Positions 22,044-33,441 of a DNA stretch of 64,000 nt are shown piece by piece; within the stretch, counting starts at the first letter, position 1, and each line of letters opens with the position of its first letter. Position numbers and translations under genes: made by a program. The notes beneath the pieces were generated by a model. That model was not told where the DNA came from. It saw only the letters and a list, made by a program, of their open reading frames with translations, and searched no databases. The stretch is from positions 1,038,001 to 1,102,000 of the forward strand of contig OZ037932.1 in assembly GCA_964035575.1 (NCBI GenBank), in the 5' to 3' direction. Source of the DNA: Rhynchopus sp. YZ270_cl-10 (lineage: Eukaryota; Euglenozoa; Diplonemea; Diplonemida; Diplonemidae).

Positions 22044-24568
22044 ATGTCGAAGCGTGCGTCGATAACGGAGGTGGACCAGAACAACTTCCAGCAGGTGAAG
22101 CCGCAGGTGTTCACGTCGTTGCGGAAGGCGACGTTCATTGCGTTTGACTGTGAGTTCACGGGGCTGCACCGCGAGAAGCAGCAAGGGGTCAACGTGCTGC
22201 TCACAGCGAAGAACCGCTATGCACAGCTGCGGCAGACCATGTTCGGCGGTGGCTTCATTGTGGGAAAGTGCCCTGCCTGTGGGATGGACCAGCTGGAGGG
22301 GGCAAACTTCTGCCATCACTGCGGCACAAAGCGACCTCCAGACCACCAGCAGCCACAGCCTGGCGTGCGGAGACAGGAGTATCTCATAGCGCAGGTAGGG
22401 CTGTCCTGCTTCATCTGGAATGAGGACACCCGGGTGTACGACATCCGCTGCTACAGTTTCTACCTTTCCCCACGCCCCTGGACAGGAGGAGGTCAAAGCG
22501 GTTCAGGCAACGTAAAGGTCGAGCACGACCTGAAGTTCTCCTGCATGGGCTCCTCCCTCAAGTTCCTCGGTGAACACGGCTTCAACTTCAACCGCTGGAT
22601 CAACGACGGCATCCCATTCATGTCGCGTCAGCAGTACAACATGGAGCGTGAGAAGCTCCGTGGGCGTGGTGGTGCTTCCTTCGGGTCGTCGAAGGACATC
22701 GACACAGGGAAGGGCTTCCTCGAGATCTGGGATGCACTCATCTTCTCAGGCAAGCCGCTCATAGGGCACCAGTGCTTCCTTGACATGCTGTATGTTAACA
22801 ATGTTTTGCCAAAAGAATACACACCATTTGGGGTGATTTGGTCTTTTTTTTTTTGAGCTTTTTTTCCAGGAAAATTCACTGGGTTCGCATAAATTCACTA
22901 AAAATCACGAAACCTTCACAAAACTTCACATACATTCACAAAACTTGTGAATCCCTTGTGGATTATTGTGAAAAAAGGACCCCAATTCACCCCACCATGC
23001 ACAGATATCTCTGGCACCAACTGGAAGCACCGCTGCACAAAGATTTGAACGAAGTGTTTAGGGAGATCAACAGCAAGGTGAAGGTGATTGTCGACACGAA
23101 GCATGTGCTCACGTGGTATCCGAGGGACCTGGCGAATCTGTTTGACCGTGAGGCGGTGGGGTTGCGGCAGAAGAAGCTTGAGAAGCTGAAGGCGGAGTTG
23201 GCGGAGAAGGAGAAGCAGCGGCGGATGAAGCGCGACACTGCGACACCTCCCCCAGCCACGTCGCCGACACCTGACAGCCAGGCGGATGCGGACGACACGC
23301 CTGCGGTGAAGTCACCCACACGACGACGTGCCGACGAGCTGTCCGAGCTAATGGGAAAGAAGACCGAGATCATGACAGCCATCCGGCAGAACGTATGCAA
23401 AGAGATGCAGCGCAACCTGACGGACAACGACGACCTTGGCAACGCCTTCGGCAAGATGCACCTCCACGAGCTCTACAAGATGCTCTTCCCCCTCATACAG
23501 GACATGATCCCACAGTTCAACCCCAAGGAGCACGACGCCGGCTACGACGCGTACATGACAGGGGCAGTCTTCCTCGGCATCCACACGCTCATGTACGGCG
23601 ACAGCGTGCAGCCCACAGCCAAGCTGCTCATGGAGAACCACACGGCACGCAAAGGCATCCCGCCCGCCCTCAAGCGCGCACCGCCGCCTGAGTCGGGTGC
23701 GCCGCAGTCGCTGCCGTTCCTGAACCGGTTGTTCATCTTTGCGGCGCCGTACCACTTGGACACGTCTGCACAACTCCCGACGATGGATGAGAGCCATGCG
23801 ACCACATTCACAGTGGACCCGCCACGGATAGACGGGAGCACAACAATTGACTCGACACGATTGCAGGGCGACCTGCGCAAGATCGACCAGTTCGCAGAAC
23901 TCTATTGGGTGGACTTCAAGCGCCGTGCGGTTGTCGTCCTCTTCAGACGTGACGTGCCTGCCCTCGAGCTGTACCGCAAGCTTGCCGAGCAGCTTGCCCC
24001 CCTCCACGTCTCCCCTGCAGTGCCGCCTAAGCCAAGCACCCGCACGCTCTCCAAGTCGCCTACAGCCTCTGCCGCACCTGCAGCAGCGAACCGCCAGACG
24101 GAATACAAAAAGCTGAAGCAGGAGCTGGAGAAGGTGGAGCGGCAGAAGGCGGCAGCGGCGGCAAACAAACCGAAGTCGCCCCCTGCGAAGCCTGCACCGA
24201 AGCAGGCGGTGCCGAAGGAGAAGGTGGGGGCTGGGGTAGGGGCGGGGGTGGGGGTGGGGGCCGAGATGGACGACGACGTGCAGGAGAAGATAACGCTGCC
24301 GCATGCGAACAGCGACGCAATGCTGCCTGCAGCAGACGCTGTGCAGCCAGCTGCTGCTGCCGCAGCCACGGGGCGGGATACGGGTGCGTCGGGCGGTGCA
24401 TCAACACCACCCGCAGTTGCCGACCCTATCCAGCGTGCCCAACCACGCTCCAGCCTTGAGCAGTTCATCTCCCCCCCATCCCTCCCCAGACGCCGTGGTG
24501 CAGGTGCACCAAAGCGACCAGCAGAAGACCCCGCAACAGGCCAGCCACCAACGAAGAAACGAGCATAG
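22044..24568 (+). CDS. PARN: PARN-type poly(A)-specific ribonuclease with zinc ribbon (2 exons)
   Basis: PARN-family DEDDh exonucleases remove 3' poly(A) tails. Exons 22044-22789 and 23005-24568 join across a GTATGT intron to 769 residues. Catalytic residues are visible: D35 and E37 in FIAFDCEFTG, D247 in IGHQCFLDM, and H425 with D430 in HDAGYDAYMTG. The junction restores the family order (LDMLYLWHQLEAPLHKDLNE, VIVDTK). Unlike animal PARN, a zinc ribbon (C76, C79, C90, C93; CPACG and CHHCG) sits in the segment after the DxE motif. The R3H domain of vertebrate PARN was not recognised. The C-terminal 200 residues are Lys/Ala/Pro-rich and probably disordered, ending in a basic PTKKRA stretch that may be a nuclear signal. 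PNLDC1 is the closest alternative name. Confidence 0.93.
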
Positions 24569-25150
24569 ATTATGAAGACTCGAAGCAAAAAAGAAGGGAA
24601 AAAAAAAACTGAAAAAAAATCAAACAGAAAATAGTGGAGCGCCAAAATTTTCAAAAAAAAAGCAAAACAAAAAATAAACTTTCCGCTTTTAAACACCATG
24701 TACCAAAGCCGAGATTAAATGATGTGAAAACTGGGTTGCATGGGCGGGAAAATGAAGTACAGGAATCCAAATAACTTGGCGTCTAAAATAAGTTTGGCGG
24801 ATTTGGGTATTTTTGGGGGCAATTTGGCGACTTTTTTGGACGTCAAACATATTTTGGATTACTGTTTAGGAATTGTACAAAAGAAAAAAGGACCAAAACA
24901 TTGAGAAGAGGACATGAGGACAAAAAAAAAAAAAAAGGGGGGACAAAAAAAAGTTATCGGGGAAGGGGAAAAATCACAAGAAGTGGTGATTTTCTCATAA
25001 GGTTCTTCTAGGGTATACCCCAGACCTAAGGCACAAAAGAAGGCACCAAGAAGGGTAATAAAATACAAAGGGGCATTTTGTGCAACACATACAGTTAGAC
25101 GTACGTGTTAGGTATGATGACGTGGTCCTTTTTATTTGTTGATGTTTTAG

Positions 25151-26120
25151 GTGACTAATCACTGAGGTTTTTTTTTGTTCCCTCTCTAAGGCGACTAAGC
25201 ACGAGAGGCTTAGGATCATCTTATAAACTTTTCTTTTTGTTCCCTCTCTAAGGTGACTAAGCACGAGAGGCTTAGGATCATCTTATAAACTTTTCTTTTT
25301 GTTCCCTCTCTAAGGTGACTAAGCACGAGAGGCTTAGGATCATCTTATAAACTTTTCTTTTTGTTCCCTCTCTAAGGTGACTAAGCACGAGAGGCTTAGG
25401 ATCATCTTATAAACTTTTCTTTTTGTTCCCTCTCTAAGGTGACTAAGCACGAGAGGCTTAGGATCATCTTATAAACTTTTCTTTTTGTTCCCTCTCTAAG
25501 GTGACTAAGCACGAGAGGCTTAGGATCATCTTATAAACTTTTCTTTTTGTTCCCTCTCTAAGGTGACTAAGCACGAGAGGCTTAGGATCATCTTATAAAC
25601 TTTTCTTTTTGTTCCCTCTCTAAGGTGACTAAGCACGAGAGGCTTAGGATCATCTTATAAACTTTTCTTTTTGTTCCCTCTCTAAGGTGACTAAGCACGA
25701 GAGGCTTAGGATCATCTTATAAACTTTTCTTTTTGTTCCCTCTCTAAGGTGACTAAGCACGAGAGGCTTAGGATCATCTTATAAACTTTTCTTTTTGTTC
25801 CCTCTCTAAGGTGACTAAGCACGAGAGGCTTAGGATCATCTTATAAACTTTTCTTTTTGTTCCCTCTCTAAGGTGACTAAGCACGAGAGGCTTAGGATCA
25901 TCTTATAAACTTTTCTTTTTGTTCCCTCTCTAAGGTGACTAAGCACGAGAGGCTTAGGATCATCTTATAAACTTTTCTTTTTGTTCCCTCTCTAAGGTGA
26001 CTAAGCACGAGAGGCTTAGGATCATCTTATAAACTTTTCTTTTTGTTCCCTCTCTAAGGCGACTAAGCACGAGAGGCTTAGGATCATCTTATAAACTTTT
26101 CTTTTTGTTCCCTCTCCTCC
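25151..26120 (+). repeat. Tandem array of fifteen 62-bp hairpin units
   Basis: Units start at 25191 and every 62 bases to 26059. The consensus opens GTGACTAAGCACGAGAGGCT, continues TAGGATCATCTTATAAAC and ends TTTTTGTTCCCTCTCTAAG. Each unit folds into outer stem AAGGTG/CATCTT, inner stem CTAAGC/GCTTAG and loop ACGAGAG, using the AAG of the unit before. A decayed lead unit lies at 25151-25190. The first and last full units begin GCGACT, the thirteen between begin GTGACT, and they are otherwise nearly identical, which points to recent expansion. Every junction reads pyrimidines-AAG/GTGACT. Confidence 0.95.
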
Positions 26121-26398
26121 CCCCTTCAAATGTGGTACCGTCCTTTTTTTAACGTGTCTTTTTTTCTCTTATCTTTTTCCGTTTTTTGTTTTGCCTTGTG
26201 TTCGAGGAAAACTACAGCACGTTGTCTTGAGTATCAAAAATAAAACAGGCAAAACAATTAGGGAGGGGGTGGTGAGGGGGTGGGGGCAAACAAGTGGGTT
26301 GTCGAGTCAAATAACAAGGTTCCTATTTTCTCAAAAAAGGTTTAAAGGGGTGGGGTGTGGACAGAACCATTTTCTTTTTTGTGTTCTTGGTGGCGGGG

Positions 26399-26432
26399 AT
26401 GCCTACAGCACGAGGGGCTTAGGTTCATCTTC
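26399..26432 (+). repeat. Dispersed hairpin module
   Basis: AGCACGAGGGGCTTAGGTTC then ATCTTCTAAACCC. The right half is intact; the left arm is degraded. Confidence 0.55.
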
Positions 26433-26662
26433 TAAACCCTACTATTTTGTTTGTCGCCTTTTTTTTTTTTTTTTTTCTTTTTTTTTTTTTTTTGTTTTGC
26501 TCTGTCACCTCGGAAAGTGTGTCCGTTCTGTTACAAGCATCCCAAATCCTTCGGGTAAACCTGTCTTTTTGGCAAGGTGATTTTTTTTTTGTCGAAAAGT
26601 AAATAAAGGTGGGAGGGAGATAAGTACTTGTGTTTGACAGGGTGGGAGGAAGAACCCACATA

Positions 26663-26766
26663 CACGACGGTGAAGTAAATGACTTGACTTGTGGTTTTGT
26701 TTGTGGTTTTCACCGTTGGCTTACAACGGTAAAACCACAAGTCAAGCCATTTACTTCATCACCGTG
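26663..26766. mobile_element. Foldback (MITE-like) element
   Basis: Arms of about 36 bp, CACGACGGTGAAGTAAATGA onward and the near-complement ending CATTTACTTCATCACCGTG, enclose a second hairpin ACCGTTG-GCTTA-CAACGGT. Almost the whole element can pair. The ends resemble those of 27409-27557 (both start CACGACGG). No clear target duplication is seen and there is no coding content. Confidence 0.7.
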
Positions 26767-27408
26767 TCCATACATAACCCTCTCCGGTATGCCCCGGGTA
26801 TTACGTCCCCGATGTGAAATAATATTTTCCGCCTTTTTTTAAAAAAGTTAGAAACGGTGCCAAGGTTTTGGACACAGAGGAGGGTTGAAACAATATTTTT
26901 TTTAAAAAACTATGAAAAAAGGGGGGAGTGGAGGTGGAGGAAACTGGTGTGTGAGCATGAATAGGGGAGATACGTCCAAGGAAAGGGTTAAGTGTAGCAG
27001 TAGTGCTCTTGGTGTGTGTGGGGGAGGAGAAGGTGTTACGTGCACATAAGGTTTTTAAAAAATGGTGGTAAGTCAGACTATTCCCAACATTTCTTTGTGA
27101 GGGGACTAAAATCACGAGGCCTTCCCATTGCTTTTTTTCTTCTCTCTCTTTTCCCCTCTTTTCCCACAGCCCATTTTCACAAAGCCACCCTCTCTCCTCT
27201 TGAAGTTATGTGATGAAGGTATGTACCGGGTTGGGAAGTCTGGGAGTGGCGGGGCAGTGGGGGGGAAAACGAGGGGGTTTTAGGTGGGGAAAAATTGCAA
27301 AGAGGGGAGGAGGGGAGGAGGGGAGGACAAGAAGGGAAGTGAGAAATTTGATTATAAAAAAAAAAAAAAATGTCGGTGTGCACTGTAGTGTTCGCATTTC
27401 TTCCCTTT

Positions 27409-27557
27409 CACGACGGGATCCCGTACAAGTGAAAATGACAAGTGAATGCCAAGTGAAAAAAGTGACATATGAGCACTTGTCATGACAAGTGACTTATTTG
27501 TCATTTCACTTGTCACAAATATGACATGTGTTTCACTTGTCACTGGGTCCCGTCGTG
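27409..27557. mobile_element. Foldback (MITE-like) element with ACAAGTGA repeats
   Basis: Inverted ends CACGACGGGATCCCGT and ACTGGGTCCCGTCGTG enclose many ACAAGTGA/TCACTTGT copies in both orientations, so the interior also folds on itself. It shares the CACGACGG terminus with 26663-26766. No convincing target duplication is seen. Confidence 0.65.
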
Positions 27558-27869
27558 TTGTGACACCCCCTCCCCCCCAGCTCTCCACGTAGCCCGTATC
27601 CAACAACACCCCTTCGCGCGCCACTCACCCCATACAAAAGGCCCAACAACAAAAAAAATCAAAAACAAAAAAACAAAAAAAAGACAAAAAAAAGACAAAA
27701 AAAAACACAAACAACCAACAAAAAACAGAAAGAAAACCAACCTAAGAAACTCCAAGAACTTAAGAAAAAATTCACTATTTTCTTCCCCCCTTTTTAATCA
27801 TCACCCCTCCCTCCTCTCTCACCCCTCATCATCACACTTCACTCCCCATATTTGCAGGTAGCATTTTTA

Positions 27870-29096
27870 ATGCCTGCCGTCAAATGCCGCCCCCATTCTC
27901 CGGTGTACGTGGTAAAAGGGCATATTGATGTGAACCGTAATGAGGAGTTTATGAGCATACGTGGTTCTGTGAACGTGGATGTGGCAGCCTTGAGGCGTAT
28001 TGTGGAGCATTACACGGCAGTGGTGCCACATGTGGAGTGTTGTCTGCGGTCGAAGGCGGCACGGCACCTGCGTGATATGACGGATGAGGTGCGTGGTGTG
28101 GCGGAGACAATGGAGGACGCCTTTGGCACGCAGATGCATGCAATGTGCAAAGAGCTCTCCTTCCTGCGCAAGGTCGTCGCACAGTACGATGCACACTTCG
28201 GTCCAGATCGCGAGACGCCTGCAGAGCTGCACGCACGTCTCCAACGCCTCCAACGTGAGAACGCCGCCCTCCGCAAACGCGCTGCGCAAGCAGACGCAGC
28301 ACGCACCCAGCTTGCAGCAGACGCACAGCGCCAGGTACGCGACCACGCCCTCCACGCCCGCGCCGCAGTCATCGAGGCAGGTGCGCACGTTGTCCTCCCC
28401 CCCGCCCCAGAGACACGCACCGAACACCCCCACGTCATCTCTGTTGCCAGGCCCACCCCCATAGCGGCTATTGGTGGGGCCATGAGAGATCCGGTTGCGG
28501 CGTCCGTGCAGTTGCAAGGAGAGGAAGAGGACGCAGGCCCTACCCAGGAGAAGGACACTGCTGCGCCCACAGAGGAAGCAGACCACCTGTGTCGCAGGCA
28601 GGAGGCAGGTGGGAAGGTACAGCGCCGTGTGCGTGTTGCACACCCGGTTGGTTTTAGTGATGATGCGGGTGTGGGTGCCGTGGTGGATAGTGGGGGTGAT
28701 GGTGATGGTGATGGTGGTGGTGGTGGTGTGCAGGTGCAGGGTGGTGCGCTGTGGGCAGAGGGGTGTGATGTGGAGAAGGATGTAGTGGGTAAACTACAGA
28801 AGCAGACAGGACAGACAGAACAGACAGCGCAGATGCTCACGAAGGAGTTGCGCATCGCACACAAGAAGCGTGTCTTCATCCCTGCGACACAGCACAGAGG
28901 GGCGATCAAGGTGGAGGACACACGACGAGGCTTCGTCAGCGTCGGCGTCGAAGTCGACGAGGTGCACATACAGCGCAGTCCTGCCAGGTTGCGCGCATGG
29001 TGCGCAGACACCTCTGACACCTTACCCGGCACCTCCATCGCTGCCCTGCGTGCTAAGAACAAAGCATTACTAGCGGAGCGCGTTCTCCTCCCGTGA
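27870..29096 (+). CDS. Coiled-coil protein, unknown function
   Basis: A single exon of 408 residues; the ATG at 27870 lies 12 bases after a possible acceptor TTTGCAG. The N-terminal 100 residues are compact (YVVKGHIDVNRNEEFMSIRG, VNVDVAALRRIVEHY). A coiled coil follows at about 95-160 (ETPAELHARLQRLQRENAAL, then RKRAAQADAARTQLAADAQR). The middle is acidic and Gly/Asp-rich, and the C-terminus is mixed and basic. There is no signal peptide, membrane span or enzyme motif. The 5' part uses G/T-ending codons and the 3' part C-ending codons. I do not recognise the family. Confidence 0.8.
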   Translation: MPAVKCRPHSPVYVVKGHIDVNRNEEFMSIRGSVNVDVAALRRIVEHYTAVVPHVECCLRSKAARHLRDMTDEVRGVAETMEDAFGTQMHAMCKELSFLRKVVAQYDAHFGPDRETPAELHARLQRLQRENAALRKRAAQADAARTQLAADAQRQVRDHALHARAAVIEAGAHVVLPPAPETRTEHPHVISVARPTPIAAIGGAMRDPVAASVQLQGEEEDAGPTQEKDTAAPTEEADHLCRRQEAGGKVQRRVRVAHPVGFSDDAGVGAVVDSGGDGDGDGGGGGVQVQGGALWAEGCDVEKDVVGKLQKQTGQTEQTAQMLTKELRIAHKKRVFIPATQHRGAIKVEDTRRGFVSVGVEVDEVHIQRSPARLRAWCADTSDTLPGTSIAALRAKNKALLAERVLLP

Positions 29097-29546
29097 GTCT
29101 GTCACATCCTCACCCTCCTTTTGAATGAACAGATACTGGTAAAACTATATCGTGTCATGAAGCGACCCGATTTTGTTGAATCTAAAAGTGTTTTTTTCCC
29201 CCAAGGTGACTAAACCAGCCTTGTTCCTAAATGAAAACAAGGATCTAGTCTGAACTATACATGGGCCAGTTTAGATTCGTCTTGCAAACTTTGTCATATT
29301 TTATTTTACAAGGCCATCTTTGTACGTGGCGTTGTCAATGTAGGTGTTAAAGCATTATTGTGCGGGGAAGCTTAGATATCCCCTTCATGTACCGTTTTTT
29401 TAGATAGAATTGATAGAAAAAAGTACTTCCCCACCCACCTTTCTCTCCCGCCTGAAAAAAACCCCGTTTTTATTCACCACAACATCCTTCATTCATTTGT
29501 TTTTTGACAGACGTACACCAAAAGAACACCTCAGTGTGTGCACAAC
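29097..29546. other. Intergenic gap
   Basis: It holds a decayed hairpin module near 29203-29235 (AAGGTGACTAAACCAGCC). A T-rich tract ends in TTTTTGACAG at 29510, a likely acceptor 36 bases before the karyopherin start. Confidence 0.5.
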
Positions 29547-32500
29547 ATGGCAGCCCCGACTACTGAGGAGGTATGTGCATCGTCCCCTATAGGGAAACCA
29601 GGTAGCGCTCCGAAGCGGCCCGACGGCACCCCACACCTGGCCACCTATCGTACTGCAAGAGGTGGGGGCATTTCCCCCTCTACAATGACTGTTGTGATCA
29701 AGGCAACTAAGTACGAGAGGGTTAAGATAAGCTGGGACTGCGCACGTAAATATGTCACTGGACAACAATGGGACTTTTGGGCAGTTTTTTCCCCCTCCCA
29801 GATTAGCGACTCAGTGGTCCATGACACCGGTTATGTGCTAAGGTGCCTCTGCATTGAAGATTGTTTACTCTATATTCTCAGAACCCATCATAACATCACT
29901 AAAACCCCTCATTCACAGGTTTTGCGCCGCCTCCAGGTCTACTTTGCACCGGAATCATCACCCGAGGTCATTAAAGAATGCGGCAAATGGCTTGAAGACG
30001 TGAGGTCGCTCCCAGGGAGTTGGGACATCTTTGATGCTTTGGTATGTAACCTCTTTGTTAAGATATGCACGCAGATCACGATTTTTTTCTCTTTTTTTCT
30101 GTCACCTCATGAAATGAAGGAGGAAATAGAAACAAAGCATTTTGAACACACTCGCGGTTCTAGGGACGAACCGCGTTGCAGAGCCACTCCTCACCAAACA
30201 GGTCGAGGTGTGTGCGTTTCACCACAACCTCTCCCATGGGTTTTATCGGTTAAGTTTCTATTTCCCCCCAATGATCCCCGTTCATCTGGCTGATGAGAGT
30301 AGCACATATCAGATGTAAACTACGAAAAGGATGTCGGACTGCATGGTTGGGGTACACCTCGGTACAGCCGGTCATGTACCAAGGGTATTGTTCACGAGAG
30401 GGCTGTGTATTTCAAGTCAACTTTTTTTTTTGATGCGACCCTTCAGAGACGGCACTGCCCAACCTCTTTGAATATAACATTTTTGTTACTATATTTCGTA
30501 CCCTTCACATCCACAGTTGACCTCAAGCCAGAACCCTGCTGTGCTGCAGTGGGTCGCCACCGCAATGAAGTGGCGTGTCAAGAACGAGAAGCCGTCAAAG
30601 GAGCTTGCCGAGAAGCTGCAGCACGCTGTGCTGGGCCACCTGGCACGCCTCAACAGCCATGCCCCGCGCAATGTGCTCAACCTTCTGAGTCTCTCGCTTG
30701 TGGGGCTTGTTCAGCAGAACCCTAGCCCACAGATGGTGGGACAGCTGTGCAACTCGCTCAATGAGAACCCTGCGATGATTCCTGTCATGCTTGTGTTCCT
30801 CGACTCTTTGGGGCAGGAGGCAGGGTACATCGTGAGCGACCTGCAGGACGGTGTTGAGGCTGACCGCGCTGACCAGCCTGCGATTACCTCAGATCACCCA
30901 CTTCTGGTGTCGGTCCGCCCGAACACGACGATTGTGATGGACCTGCTGCACCATGTGTGGAACAAGGAGCCTGCGAAGACGTCTGAGAACTGCGCAACGG
31001 TGATGTCGTGCTTCTCGCAGTGGATCCGCTTTGGCGACCTCAACGCAAGAGACATTGCAGCGTCGCCCATATCGCAGGGCGTCTTCGATGCGCTGCAGCA
31101 CCCCGACTTCTGCAAGCCTGCCTTCGAAGTCATCGGCGAGCTCTCCAACATCGTGCTTGACGACCCCACCAGCGCCTCCACCGCACCCATCAGAGAGCTC
31201 CTCTCCTCCAAGGTCACCATGATCCCAGCCTTCCTGCGCCCCGACATGGACATGGACGTGCTCGACTATGCGACAAAGTCGCTCTACCGTGTTCTGCGTG
31301 CCTTCTCGAAGCAGATCGGCGAGGTGGCCTCGCCCGACGCCCTCAAGATGGTCGAGACTGCCGTCTGTGCTGCAGGCATCGAAGGCGTGTTCGCCAACTC
31401 CCTCGGCTTCTGGTACCGCCTCCGCACAGTGGTCATGGAGATCAGCAACCCCGACCAGCGCCAAAGACAGCAGAACACCCTGAAGCAGGCCCTCCTCCCC
31501 ATGCTGCAGGTGCTCCTTAAGGAGGCAAGCTTTCCCGCAGGCGCAGAGAACTGGAAGGCTGGGGATGACCCAGAGTTTGACTTCCTGGATACAAGACAGA
31601 AGGATGTGGCAGATGCGATTGAGGATATCGCGCAGCTCATTGGTGTGGTGGAGTCGGTGGGTGCGATCTTCCCTGTGTTCCAGCAGTCCGTGGCAGACAT
31701 GCGCAAATGGCGTGAGACAGAGGCCGTGCTGTACTTCATCTCGATGGTCATCTCCCCCAAGCACGTACTCGCAGGGCAGCTCCTGCCCAAGCTCTTTGAG
31801 AACCCGCAGCAGTTCCACGCCAGCCACTACCGCGTGAAGCTCTCGTACATGCGCATCGTCAAGTACACCGCCTACTGGATTGGTGCCAGTGGGGCGAACT
31901 ACATGACGGGCCTGCTTGGCTTTGTGGTGGGGCACTGCATGGAGTCGGTGGAGACCCAGAGCGAGGCGATCGACACACTCGTAAGCCTTTGCACGAAGTG
32001 CACGGACAAGATGGTGGCGGCCTTCCCGACGCTGAACCAGATGATGGATAAGTATCAGCACACTCTGAAGCGTGAGGACTCTGACAAGATCAACGAGGCG
32101 CTTGCGTCGCTGTCGTGCATGCTGCCGCAGGCGGAACTAAAGAGCGCTGTGCCCATGCTGTGCGCACCTCTGCTCAGGGAGCTGCAGGGACCGGGGTCGG
32201 AGGCGCTGCTGCTGCAGTCGCTCAACAGACTGAAGGCAATGTTCAACGGTGTCGATGTCACAATGCGCTATATCAACCGGAACGAACAGGAGCAGGTGGG
32301 CATCGTGTGGTCAGAGGCGTACGGCACACTGTGGGACTCTGCCCTGTCCGTGCTCATCAGCCAGCACAGCGGCAACACGTCCATCATGGAGAAGCTCACA
32401 GCACTCTGCCGCAGTGTCCTGCTTGCATGCGACCTGGCGTTCACGCCAAACCTTGAGAAGTTTGTTGGCTCTATGGTTGAATGCTTCGAACGGAACCCTC

Positions 32501-33441
32501 AGTCCTGCATCCTGTGGGTCATGGGCAGTGTTATCACTGTGTTCGGAGGTTCGCAACAGTTTGTGGGACCGATTTTGGGTGTGCTGACGACGCTGATCAG
32601 CCGTTCCGTGCAGCTTCTTGCGGGGTCGAATGTTGGGGAGAACTCAGACTTTATTACTGAGATCTTTTATTTGCTTGTTTTGGGGTTGGAGAAGTTTCCG
32701 GTTGCGTTTTTGGCGTCGGACTTGGCTCCGGGGGCTTTTGATGTGAGTCTTGCGGCGTTGACGAACACTGATGTGAAGCGCGAGGCTTTGCATGGTGTGC
32801 TGAGGTTCTACTCTTCGTTGTGCGGCGACAAGCAGGGACGTGGGCTGATGTTCCTGCAGGGCAAGGAGGAGCGTCTCATCGAGGCCATGATGAACGTCGT
32901 CATCTTCCGCGACCTCGACGCCAGCGACACCGTCGGCGACATCCTCCTCCTCCTCCTCAAGACACACAAGCAGGCTGCCCTCCCCTGGATACACAGAGGC
33001 CTCGCAGCACTCCCAGCAGACGTCCCTATGGAGGCGAGACAGAAGTGTATGGAAGAGATCTCCCGCCTCGGGGACGTTCTCAACGGAAGCAATAAGCAGG
33101 TATGTTGGGCGGTGTTTTGAGCATGTTTACGAACTACGTTGTACCATTGTTGTTGAGGCAAGAGAGAGAGAGAGAGAAAGGGTTTTGTATTTCAAGCTTT
33201 TTTTTTGTAAAAGGACTGTCCTTCTGTATACCGTCGAAATGGATGTAAGAGGGCTGGTTGGGGGTCCACCCGGTACCAAGGTGCACTGTCATGAGAGGGC
33301 TTTTGCATTTCACGTCAAATATATTAATTACCTTCATTGTCTTACCCAACTCCCTGGTTACACAACACACAACACACAACACAACAGATGCACCAAACGC
33401 TCGAAAGGCTTCACAGGGATACACCGTGCAACTGGAGATAG
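29547..33441 (+). CDS. TNPO3: Transportin-3 / importin-13-type karyopherin beta (4 exons)
   Basis: These nuclear transport receptors import SR-type splicing factors and other cargo with Ran. Exons are 29547-29570, 29919-30041, 30517-33099 and 33388-33441; every join is in phase 0. The product is 927 residues, close to the 923 of human TNPO3. Exon 2 gives the first HEAT-like helices (VLRRLQVYFAPESSPEVIKE; GSWDIFDAL). Later blocks match the family: FWYRLRTVVMEI, a short acidic WKAGDDPEFDFLDTRQKDVA segment, the MRKWRETEAVLYFISMVISP helix and LSYMRIVKYTAYWI. The protein should be an all-helical solenoid. The tiny first exon (8 codons) and last exon (MHQTLERLHRDTPCNWR) were placed by splice sites and phase and are less certain. 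Introns 2 and 3 carry a structured dispersed repeat. Confidence 0.9.
30269..30431 (+). repeat. Structured dispersed repeat (CTGATGAG family), in karyopherin intron 2
   Basis: It starts at AATGATCC, holds a CATCTG/CAGATG helix (30283-30288 with 30310-30315) and a TCATC-TGGCT-GATGA hairpin. It ends CACGAGAGGGCTGTGTATTT then a T run. The 5' block seen in other copies is missing here. Confidence 0.7.
33245..33330 (+). repeat. 3' fragment of the CTGATGAG-family repeat, in karyopherin intron 3
   Basis: It keeps GGTTGGGGGTCCACCCGGTA and CCAAGGTGCACTGTCATGAG then GGGCTTTTGCATTTCACGTC, the 3' end of the family. A further relic (GGTTTTGTATTTCAAGC plus a T run) lies at about 33178. Confidence 0.65.

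Larger units (their letters stand above)
24569..27869. other. 3.3-kb non-coding gap with hairpin array and foldback elements
   Basis: No exon was found. It contains the 62-bp hairpin array, one dispersed module (26399-26432), a long T run near 26460-26495, and two foldback elements at 26663-26766 and 27409-27557. A possible splice acceptor TTTGCAG at 27851-27857 lies just before the next start. Confidence 0.6.

Noticed and set aside
25151-26120. CRISPR-like array
   Set aside because: The units are full 62-bp direct repeats without unique spacers, in a eukaryotic genome with no cas genes.
29538-30293. 251-residue continuous frame at the karyopherin 5' end
   Set aside because: It reads through two GTATGT introns; only the 8-codon and 41-codon exons match the karyopherin family.
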